From Limnohabitans sp. (GTDB lineage: Bacteria > Pseudomonadota > Gammaproteobacteria > Burkholderiales > Burkholderiaceae_C), in assembly GCA_009693505.1 (NCBI GenBank), contig SHXD01000032.1, forward strand, positions 1 through 32,431: a DNA stretch of 32,431 nucleotides. Direction: 5' to 3'. Below are positions 26,267 to 32,431 of the stretch, piece by piece. Positions within the stretch are counted from its first letter, which is position 1; every line of letters starts with the position of its first letter. A program made the position numbers and the translations under genes. The notes under the pieces were generated by a model. The model was not told the origin of the DNA, did no database searches, and worked only from the letters and a program-made list of their open reading frames with translations.

Positions 26267-26866
26267 TTATCCCTCGAATGGCCGTTGCAGCAAATGTGCG
26301 TGAACAGCACCTGCTTTCATGTATTTCACAGACTGCAGTCCACAGGCCTGAACCGCTTCGTCTGTCCAATGGACAGGGGCTTCCAAATAGACCCACCCCT
26401 TTGGCACAACAACTTTGGCAGCAGCCAGCAATGCTTTCTCGAAGTACTCACCTTCAAACGGCGGGTCTAAAAACACCACGTCCAGGCTATTGGGCGCTAA
26501 GCGCTGAAGCGCCATGATGGCGTCACCCTTTTGAACCTGCACGGTTTGAGCTTTCAAACGCTGTTGTGTTTCAAACAACTGTGCCACCAGTTGCGCATCT
26601 TGTTCCAACATCAACACACTTTGAGCACCACGCGATGCAGACTCAAAACCCAATGCGCCGGTGCCTGCAAAGGCATCGACACAGCGCCAACCCGTCAGGT
26701 CTTGGCCCAACCAATTGAACAATGTTTCGCGCACCCTGTCTGGCGTGGGCCGCAAGCCGGGTCGATCGATCACTTTGATTTTGCTGCGCTTCCATTGGCC
26801 ACCAATGATTCGCACTTCGTGCGAAGGTGAGCCGATAGCAGCTTGAATGATTGGTTTCGTAGGCAT
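26267..26866 (-). CDS. rsmD: 16S rRNA (guanine-966-N2)-methyltransferase
   Basis: RsmD methylates G966 of 16S rRNA in the small-subunit P-site region. The 199-residue product has the N-terminal RIIGGQWKRSKI and GLRPTPDRVRETLFNWL segments, the SAM loop DAFAGTGALGFES, and the catalytic N2-type motif DPPF in VVFLDPPFEGEYF. Length is normal. It is followed by coaD, with which it forms an operon, and diverges from ftsY; 81 bp separate the two starts and hold the ftsY promoter candidate. Confidence 0.96.
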   Translation of the reverse strand: MPTKPIIQAAIGSPSHEVRIIGGQWKRSKIKVIDRPGLRPTPDRVRETLFNWLGQDLTGWRCVDAFAGTGALGFESASRGAQSVLMLEQDAQLVAQLFETQQRLKAQTVQVQKGDAIMALQRLAPNSLDVVFLDPPFEGEYFEKALLAAAKVVVPKGWVYLEAPVHWTDEAVQACGLQSVKYMKAGAVHAHLLQRPFEG

Positions 26867-26897
26867 GGCCTCAAGCTTACCGCGTTGTCAGGCAATT

Positions 26898-26925
26898 TTG
26901 AGCAGCCCTTAAGTTTTCATAGAAT
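26898..26925 (+). promoter_or_regulatory. Candidate sigma-70 promoter of ftsY
   Basis: TTGAGC (-35, 26898-26903) and TAGAAT (-10, 26920-26925) match the sigma-70 consensus at four and five of six positions, with a 16-bp spacer. A start about seven bases after the -10 gives a 5' leader of roughly 16 nt before the ftsY ATG. It lies in the short divergent region between rsmD and ftsY. This is a prediction by eye only. Confidence 0.45.
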
Positions 26926-26947
26926 AGGCCCTTACACACCGTTCACT

Positions 26948-27973
26948 ATGTTCCGATTCTTTCGCTCATCCTCCAAACCAGAAACTGCTGAAGACAAGGC
27001 CGTGCCTGCAAGCCTCTCGGTAAATAAAGTCACGTCCACGGCAGAAGCTGCCCAGCCTGTGGTGGCTAATGCCACTCGCCAATCATGGCTTAGCAAACTC
27101 AAAGCCGGTTTGCGTAAAACAGGCGGCAGTATTGCATCGGTTTTTACCGGTACGCAGATTGACGATGCACTTTACGAAGAGCTCGAAACCGCCTTGCTCA
27201 TGGCCGATACGGGAGTCAAAGCCACAGAGCACTTGCTGAAAGACCTCAAAGCCCGCGTCAAAGCGGCCAAAGCCACCGACCCTGCAGCAGTTAAAGCCTT
27301 GTTGATTGAGGCCATTACGGACTTGCTGCTGCCACTTCAAAAGCAACTTCACATCGGCACTCAAAAGCCGATGGTCATCATGGTGGCCGGTGTCAACGGC
27401 GCTGGCAAAACAACTTCCATTGGCAAACTCACCCACCATTTGGCTGACCAGGGCGCCAGCGTGTTGTTGGCGGCGGCCGATACCTTCAGGGCTGCGGCCC
27501 GCGAGCAACTGGCGGTATGGGCTCAGCGCAATACCGTTGAAATCATCAGCCAACAAGGCGGCGATCCTGCGGCAGTCAGTTTTGATGCTGTGTCTGCGGG
27601 CAAAGCACGCGGCAGAGATGTGGTGTTGGTCGATACAGCGGGCCGCTTGCCCACCCAACTGCACCTCATGGAAGAATTGAAAAAAATCAAACGGGTGGTG
27701 CAAAAAGCCGATTCGGGCGCGCCGCATGAAGTCTTGTTGGTCATCGATGGCAACACGGGTCAAAACGCCTTGACGCAAGTGAAGGCGTTTGACGAAGCTT
27801 TGGGCTTAACCGGACTCATCGTGACCAAGCTAGACGGCACCGCCAAAGGGGGCGTGCTGTGCGCCATTGCCCGCGAAAAAGCCATACCCGTGTACTTCAT
27901 CGGCGTTGGCGAACAACTTGATGATCTGCAAACTTTCGATGCGCGTGAGTTTGCCGAAGCCTTGCTGAACTGA
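26948..27973 (+). CDS. ftsY: Signal recognition particle receptor FtsY
   Basis: FtsY is the membrane-associated GTPase that docks SRP-ribosome complexes at the translocon. The 341-residue product has a short variable A region (1-45), an N domain (about 46-135) and a G domain with P-loop GVNGAGKTT (148-156), DTFRAAAREQL (178-188), DTAGR (229-233) and TKLDG (293-297). The A domain is much shorter and less acidic than in E. coli. ATG 26948 (MFRFF) is chosen over an open-frame start at 26843, which lies within rsmD. It is convergent with the DadA-like gene, nine bp apart. The rsmD-ftsY divergent pair is common in proteobacteria. Confidence 0.96.
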   Translation: MFRFFRSSSKPETAEDKAVPASLSVNKVTSTAEAAQPVVANATRQSWLSKLKAGLRKTGGSIASVFTGTQIDDALYEELETALLMADTGVKATEHLLKDLKARVKAAKATDPAAVKALLIEAITDLLLPLQKQLHIGTQKPMVIMVAGVNGAGKTTSIGKLTHHLADQGASVLLAAADTFRAAAREQLAVWAQRNTVEIISQQGGDPAAVSFDAVSAGKARGRDVVLVDTAGRLPTQLHLMEELKKIKRVVQKADSGAPHEVLLVIDGNTGQNALTQVKAFDEALGLTGLIVTKLDGTAKGGVLCAIAREKAIPVYFIGVGEQLDDLQTFDAREFAEALLN

Positions 27974-27982
27974 ATCGATCCC

Positions 27983-29263
27983 CTAGAACCGAGTCGGCGC
28001 AAATGGCCGCGGGTCAATGCTGGTCGCTTCACTCGACATCAATTCAGACAAAAGCACACCCGTGCCGGGGCCTGTGCTGAAGCCAATGTGTTGATGCCCA
28101 AAGGCCAACCACAAACCTGGGCAGTTGGGCAGTTCGCCAATTACAGGCCGGCTGTCAGGCGTGGTGGGGCGAGAGCCCAACCAATCTGATCCTGGCACGG
28201 CAAATTTCATGGGCAAGATACGCCGAGCTGCATTTTCTGCAGCTTCCAACTGCTGCAAGTTGGGTGCATCGTCGCGCGCAGCCAACTCAACGCCAGTGCT
28301 CAGTCGAAACACGTCTGCACCCTGCTCGTCTTTCATAGGCGATAAAACGTAAGCGCCAGACAAGTCATAAATGGGGCGCCCCAAACGAACCCCTTCAAGC
28401 GCTTGGAAATGGCGATGGTAGCCACGCTCAAAACCCATGTTGACTTTGAATTTGGTGCTCAAGTGACTGGCCTCAAGCAAGCTCTCTGACCAAGGCCCCA
28501 AGGCCACCACCAAGTTGGGTGTCCAATGCACGCCCCCTTCTTGGTTAACCCATTGCCAGCCATTGGCTTGCTGTTGAATGGCACTGACTTGTGCTTGCAC
28601 AATGTGCCCCCCGCCTTCCAAAAACTGCTTGGCATAAGCCTTCACCACGGCACGAGGGTTATCCACCGATGCGGCATCTTTAACCCACAGCGCATGGCTG
28701 AATGCATGCGCCAAATGAGGCTCCAATCCCTGCAGCGATGGCGCGTTCAATACCTCTGTAACAACACCAAATTCTTGCAATACCTCGCGACTGGCCGCGC
28801 CGGACTCAAATGCGGCGGCATGGGCATACAACCAAAGCCAGCCTGTATCGCGCAATCGGTTTTCAACATGGGCCTTTTTCAACCACGTTCGGTGCGTGTC
28901 CGAAGACAGCTGTATCAAACCATCTAGTGCCACGGTGGTCACTTCAAAAGAAGAACGTTTGGCGTGCCAAATAAATCGCCAAAGCCACTGCCACTGGGTG
29001 AGCGCACTGGTTCTGATCTTCAATTGAGGCCCAGGTCTGAGCAACATCGAGGGAAGACTTTGCAACAAACCAGGTCGATTGAATGGCAAGAAAGAACTGC
29101 GCGAAAGCACGCCCGCGTTGCCATGCGAAGTTTCTTCGCCGGGCGCTTGTTGGTCCACCAAGCTGACGCGCCAACCCTTGGCTTGTAAGGCCAAGGCACA
29201 TGAAACCCCCACCATGCCCGCGCCTAGCACGGTCACTTGTCGACTGGTTTCAAAAAGATTCAT
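27983..29263 (-). CDS. FAD-dependent oxidoreductase, D-amino acid dehydrogenase (DadA) family
   Basis: The 426-residue protein belongs to the DAO family of flavoproteins that oxidatively deaminate amino acids. It has the N-terminal FAD-binding Rossmann loop VTVLGAGMVGVSCALAL (10-26), EETSHGNAGVLS, and the C-terminal GSRPTTPDSRPVIGELP and FGHQHIGFSTGPGTG segments. These fit the DadA small-subunit type that feeds electrons to the respiratory chain. ATG 29263, with AGGA upstream, is preferred to a TTG at 29296. D-alanine is the usual substrate of DadA, but no alanine racemase is adjacent, so the substrate is unproven. It diverges from the FGE-like gene with 112 bp between starts. Confidence 0.88.
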   Translation of the reverse strand: MNLFETSRQVTVLGAGMVGVSCALALQAKGWRVSLVDQQAPGEETSHGNAGVLSRSSFLPFNRPGLLQSLPSMLLRPGPQLKIRTSALTQWQWLWRFIWHAKRSSFEVTTVALDGLIQLSSDTHRTWLKKAHVENRLRDTGWLWLYAHAAAFESGAASREVLQEFGVVTEVLNAPSLQGLEPHLAHAFSHALWVKDAASVDNPRAVVKAYAKQFLEGGGHIVQAQVSAIQQQANGWQWVNQEGGVHWTPNLVVALGPWSESLLEASHLSTKFKVNMGFERGYHRHFQALEGVRLGRPIYDLSGAYVLSPMKDEQGADVFRLSTGVELAARDDAPNLQQLEAAENAARRILPMKFAVPGSDWLGSRPTTPDSRPVIGELPNCPGLWLAFGHQHIGFSTGPGTGVLLSELMSSEATSIDPRPFAPTRF

Positions 29264-29375
29264 GGTCCTATTTTGCTTGAAAAACTTCTTGGCCAATTAT
29301 TTCTGTCAACCTGAAACGCTTGCTCAGGCCAAAGTTGACGGCCATTGAACTGCGCTTTGGATTTATAGTGTCGTC

Positions 29376-30434
29376 ATGAAATTTATCCAATGGTCTATTG
29401 CCAGTTCAGTCATTTTGGTGATCGGCGCATCTGTCTTCTGGTTGACGCGAGATGAAGCTTCCACCAAACAAGCGCTGCCGGCCAAATTCCAATGCGAGCT
29501 ACCACCCTCCACTATCGCCGCCCCTCGTCCAGGTATGGTGTGGATTCCCGAAGGTGTGTTCGACATGGGTGACAGTGTTTATGCCGAAGAAAAGCCAGTT
29601 CGCAATGTGAGCGTCAAAGGTTTTTGGATGGACCGCACCGAAGTCACCAATTTGGAATTTGCAGCTTTCGTGAAAGCCACTTCTTATGTGACGGTTGCTG
29701 AGCGGCCCGTCAATGCAAAATTGCTAGGCAGCCTGCCAGAAGACATGCGCAAACCAGGGGCCGTGGTGTTCAGAGTTCCCTCCGAGTTGAACTACGGCGA
29801 CGATCCTCGCCAGTGGTGGCAATACATTCCGGGCGCCAGCTGGCAGCATCCAGCCGGCCCTGGTTCGAACATCGAAAAGTATGGCCAATTTCCTGTGGTT
29901 CACATCACTTATGAAGATGCTCAAGCCTTCGCCAAATGGAAAGGCCATCGCTTACCCACGGAGGCAGAGTGGGAGTGGGCAGCTCGCGCTGGCGCCAAGG
30001 AATTACCTGGCCAGCACGATCAACCTGCCAGTGCCAACACATGGCAAGGTATTTTCCCCACGGCCAACGCCAGTGAGGATGGTTTTTCAGGTATTGCACC
30101 TGTGGGCTGCTATGCGCCCAATGCTTACGGCTTGTTCGACATGATTGGCAATGTCTGGGAGCTCACTGCCGATGCATTTGTAGCCGACAGGCCTGCAGTT
30201 TCCAGTCAGACAGGTACAAGTTCAAACCAAGGGCTCGACCCTGATGAAGCACAACGGCCGCCCATTTTTAAAAAGCTTCAAGCCAATTCAGATCCCAAAG
30301 CACGCGTGATCAAGGGCGGCTCTTTTTTGTGTGCCCCCAATTACTGCATGCGTTATCGCGCAGGATCTAGGCAGCCTCAAGAAGAAGATTTGGCGGTCAG
30401 CCACTTGGGTTTTAGAACTCTCTATCAACCGTGA
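29376..30434 (+). CDS. Membrane-anchored formylglycine-generating enzyme (FGE/SUMF1) homologue
   Basis: The family oxidises a cysteine in a CxPxR motif of sulfatases to formylglycine. The 352-residue protein has an N-terminal hydrophobic segment (about 5-23) flanked by few positive charges, which should place the rest in the periplasm. The FGE domain (about 52-350) shows PGMVWIPEGVFDMG, VVHITYEDAQAFAKWKG, HRLPTEAEWEWAAR, ANTWQGIFP and NASEDGF, then KGGSFLCAPNYCMRYRAGSR with the two active-site cysteines, Cys319 and Cys324 (C-x4-C), and SHLGFR. These residues match catalytic FGEs, not just FGE-sulfatase-like domains. No sulfatase gene is seen in the window. Its TGA overlaps the ATG of the DUF1254 gene. 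A TATAGT hexamer ends six bases before the ATG. Confidence 0.87.
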   Translation: MKFIQWSIASSVILVIGASVFWLTRDEASTKQALPAKFQCELPPSTIAAPRPGMVWIPEGVFDMGDSVYAEEKPVRNVSVKGFWMDRTEVTNLEFAAFVKATSYVTVAERPVNAKLLGSLPEDMRKPGAVVFRVPSELNYGDDPRQWWQYIPGASWQHPAGPGSNIEKYGQFPVVHITYEDAQAFAKWKGHRLPTEAEWEWAARAGAKELPGQHDQPASANTWQGIFPTANASEDGFSGIAPVGCYAPNAYGLFDMIGNVWELTADAFVADRPAVSSQTGTSSNQGLDPDEAQRPPIFKKLQANSDPKARVIKGGSFLCAPNYCMRYRAGSRQPQEEDLAVSHLGFRTLYQP

Positions 30435-31813
30435 TGATTGTCAAACGCACACTGCTTTTGGCCTTGGTCTTGGTGACCTTGTTGGCCGCCTTGGTGCTGG
30501 CCATGAAAGACAAAATCACGCTTGGCGCAGAGGCTTATTTGTATGGCTACCCTTTGGTCATGATGGAGACCACACGTGTTCACAGCGCGAGATACATCGG
30601 ACCCGAAAATCAATTGCGCTTGGTCAGGCAATTTCCGAACGCTCAATTTAAAGACGTGGTACGCCCCAATGTCGACACGCTCTACACCAATGCTTTTTTG
30701 AGCATGAAAGAGGGGCCCTGGGTGTTTGAAATGCCCGCCAACGACAAGCGCTACGAGTTGATGCCTTTCATGGATGCATGGACTAATGTGTTTTCATCTC
30801 CCGGCACCAGAACCTCGGGCAATCAAGGCGCCACTTATTTACTGGTCGGCCCACAATGGGAGGGCCAAGTCCCCAAGGGCATGACTCTTTTAAAGTCCCC
30901 CACCGACATGGTCTGGCTCATTGGCAGAACGCAAACCAACGGCGTAGCAGATTTTGCAACTGTGCATGAATTGCAAAACCGTCTTCGTCTTACAAAATGG
31001 CGCCAGCCGTCCAGCATTCTTTCAGCAAGCACCGATTCGCAAAGAGATGCAAAACCAGTCTGGCAAGTTAGCACTGAACCAAGCTTACCGCCTGTGGCAC
31101 AAATGAAAGCGTTCAGCACCCCTGAGTTTTTCAATCGGCTCATGCAACTGATGATCAGCAACCCACCGCCAACCGAAGATGCTCCCCTGCTTGCAAGACT
31201 GGCACAACTTGAAATTAAACCCGGCCAAGCTGTGCACTTAAGCTGGACGAATACATTGAGTTTCAGCTTAGGTCGATGGCTTGCAAATCAGCGTGTCATG
31301 AAGGCCTTGAACACCAAACCTCAAGACGGAATTTGGTCCTCCCCACCCTTGAATTTGGGGCGTTATGGCACCGACTACAACACGCGCGCTGCGGTGGCCA
31401 TGGTGGGTCTTGGCGCCAACCTGCCAGAAGATGCCCTCTACCCCAACACGGCGGTCGACCAGCAAGGAAGGCCACTGAATGGTCAGCATCGATATCGCTT
31501 GCACTTTGCGGCCAATGCACTGCCACCGGTCAAAGCTTTTTGGTCCATCACCGCTTATGGTGCAGATGAATTTTTGATAGACAACCCACTGCAACGTTTT
31601 GCCTTAGGTGATCGAGATCCATTGGTCTTCAATGCAGATGGCTCCCTGGACATTTGGATACAGGCCTCAACGCCAGATCAAAAAGAAGCAGCCACCAATT
31701 GGCTACCCGTTCAAAAGGGTTCTGCATTTTTACTCAATGCGCGCCTGTATTGGCCAGAGCCCAAAGCATTGAATGGGCAATGGAAAATGCCAGTGCTTGA
31801 ACGGCTGAACTAA
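30434..31813 (+). CDS. DUF1254/DUF1214 domain protein, exported
   Basis: The 459-residue protein begins with a basic-hydrophobic segment (MIVKRTLLLALVLVTLLA) and is probably exported or anchored facing the periplasm. The DUF1254 domain occupies about residues 35-150 (LGAEAYLYGYPLVMMETTR, RPNVDTLYTNAFLSM) and DUF1214 lies near the C-terminus (RYRLHFAANALPPVKAFWSITAYG). The function of these domains is not established. The protein contains no cysteine, so it cannot be an FGly substrate of the coupled FGE. Start ATG 30434 shares its A with the upstream stop (TGATG), so translation is coupled; GTG 30431 is an alternative. A TetR gene ends five bp after its stop, on the other strand. Confidence 0.88.
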   Translation: MIVKRTLLLALVLVTLLAALVLAMKDKITLGAEAYLYGYPLVMMETTRVHSARYIGPENQLRLVRQFPNAQFKDVVRPNVDTLYTNAFLSMKEGPWVFEMPANDKRYELMPFMDAWTNVFSSPGTRTSGNQGATYLLVGPQWEGQVPKGMTLLKSPTDMVWLIGRTQTNGVADFATVHELQNRLRLTKWRQPSSILSASTDSQRDAKPVWQVSTEPSLPPVAQMKAFSTPEFFNRLMQLMISNPPPTEDAPLLARLAQLEIKPGQAVHLSWTNTLSFSLGRWLANQRVMKALNTKPQDGIWSSPPLNLGRYGTDYNTRAAVAMVGLGANLPEDALYPNTAVDQQGRPLNGQHRYRLHFAANALPPVKAFWSITAYGADEFLIDNPLQRFALGDRDPLVFNADGSLDIWIQASTPDQKEAATNWLPVQKGSAFLLNARLYWPEPKALNGQWKMPVLERLN

Positions 31814-31818
31814 GACAC

Positions 31819-32403
31819 TCAAGTGACTTGCTTCAAGACCAAGTAGTTTGTAATCAAGCCTTGCACATAGGCCCTGATATTGGGTGGATTCACAGGCCGA
31901 CTTAAAGCCTGGTAACCACCCACAATGGCCAGATAAAGAAGCGCCGCCAAATCACGCGCTTTGGCTTTGTCTTTGACGATCGCCAAAAATTTTGATTCAA
32001 ACAAATTGATTCGCTCAGCGTCAACTTCTACCAACAGCTGAGCTGCACCAGCATGCAAATGACTTAAGGCTCTCAAGGCTTGCTCAAACAGAAGGTTTTC
32101 TAGCTCTGAGCCAGCTTGATTGAAAGCGGCATCCACCACAAACTCCAAATCTTGTATAGGGTCATCGCTGCGATGGGATTTCAATTTTTCATCCAGTTCG
32201 AGTTGGGCTAATTTCCAACGCATTAGCAAACTGCCAACCAAGTCAGCATGGTCGGTAAAGTGCCAATAGAAGCTACCTCGCGTGACCTTGAGCTTTTCTG
32301 CGATTGCTAAAACCTTGACATTTTCAAAGCCGCCCACCACCACTGCTTTGAAAGCTTCGTCCAGCCAATTGTCCCGCGTTAGACGAGCGCCCTCGGCGAT
32401 CAT
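31819..32403 (-). CDS. TetR/AcrR-family transcriptional regulator
   Basis: The 194-residue protein has an N-terminal TetR helix-turn-helix (about 9-55): the recognition region is VKVLAIAEKLKVTRGSFYWHF, followed by the ligand-binding all-helical domain. It is likely a repressor, but its ligand is unknown. The ATG is at 32403 and the upstream region is cut off by the window end, so its promoter, operator and divergent partner are unseen. It is convergent with the DUF1254 gene, five bp apart, so control of that operon is possible but would need binding at a distant promoter near 29370. A gene outside the window is an equally likely target. Confidence 0.9.
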   Translation of the reverse strand: MIAEGARLTRDNWLDEAFKAVVVGGFENVKVLAIAEKLKVTRGSFYWHFTDHADLVGSLLMRWKLAQLELDEKLKSHRSDDPIQDLEFVVDAAFNQAGSELENLLFEQALRALSHLHAGAAQLLVEVDAERINLFESKFLAIVKDKAKARDLAALLYLAIVGGYQALSRPVNPPNIRAYVQGLITNYLVLKQVT

Positions 32404-32413
32404 TGACTTAGGC

Positions 32414-32431
32414 TTTTGATTTTGATTTTGA
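32414..32431. repeat. Tandem TTTTGA hexamer repeat at the window edge
   Basis: Three perfect copies of TTTTGA run to the last base of the window and may continue beyond it. They lie immediately upstream of the TetR-family gene, in its promoter or leader. The biological meaning is unknown; copy-number changes here could affect promoter spacing. Confidence 0.6.

Noticed and set aside
29376-32403. Complete sulfatase-maturation cluster at the right end
   Set aside because: No sulfatase with a CxPxR motif was found in the neighbouring products, and the coupled DUF1254 protein has no cysteine.

Overview
The window is a stretch of ordinary chromosome from a betaproteobacterium. It is most likely a member of the Burkholderiales close to the Comamonadaceae (Limnohabitans/Rhodoferax-like). 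This placement rests on gene order (ribF-ileS-lspA; an RpfE-type gene overlapping recJ; rsmD-coaD divergent from ftsY), on protein style and on moderate GC. It is an inference, because no database search was possible. Coding density is very high and no intergenic gap exceeds about 215 bp. I found no tRNA, rRNA, CRISPR array, prophage or complete insertion sequence.

Layout. 1-480: ribosomal genes rpmB and rpmG with a strong terminator. 492-646: a 155-bp nested palindromic element that looks like a non-autonomous mobile or REP-type repeat. 648-4100: an acyl desaturase, rsmB and purN on the minus strand, with a small DUF1653 gene convergent to and overlapping purN. 4250-6572: a two-subunit acyl-CoA dehydrogenase pair of the PimC/PimD type. 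6587-7144: an HNH endonuclease. 7254-11660: ribF, ileS and lspA, with lspA meeting a quinone oxidoreductase tail to tail. 12773-17076: two EamA/DMT exporters, an atypical SDR and a YwrD-like gamma-glutamyltransferase. 17248-19260: a TctB-TctA tripartite tricarboxylate transporter without its binding protein. 19404-22996: a tightly overlapping minus-strand operon transcribed lolC-lolD-tatD-(SAM-binding spermidine-synthase-like gene). 23079-25762: an RpfE-like gene overlapping recJ. 25759-26866: rsmD-coaD. 26948-27973: ftsY. 27983-29263: a DadA-like FAD oxidoreductase. 29376-32403: a membrane-anchored formylglycine-generating-enzyme homologue coupled to a DUF1254/DUF1214 protein, with a convergent TetR regulator.

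How the genes fit together. Much of the window is housekeeping: translation and rRNA modification (rpmB, rpmG, rsmB, rsmD, ileS), cofactors and purines (ribF, coaD, purN), envelope lipoproteins and protein targeting (lspA, lolC, lolD, ftsY) and DNA repair (recJ). Accessory metabolism sits between these blocks (acyl-CoA dehydrogenases, gamma-glutamyltransferase, TctAB, exporters). The parts least explained by known biology are four: the palindromic element at 492-646, the exported FGE/DUF1254 pair at the right end, the RpfE-recJ overlap, and the SAM-binding protein coupled to tatD. A 17-bp palindrome of the form TGTGA-N7-TCACA occurs in two separate promoter regions and may mark a shared regulator. 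I do not see a clearly new defence or biosynthetic system. The FGE/DUF1254 module is the best candidate for something undescribed.
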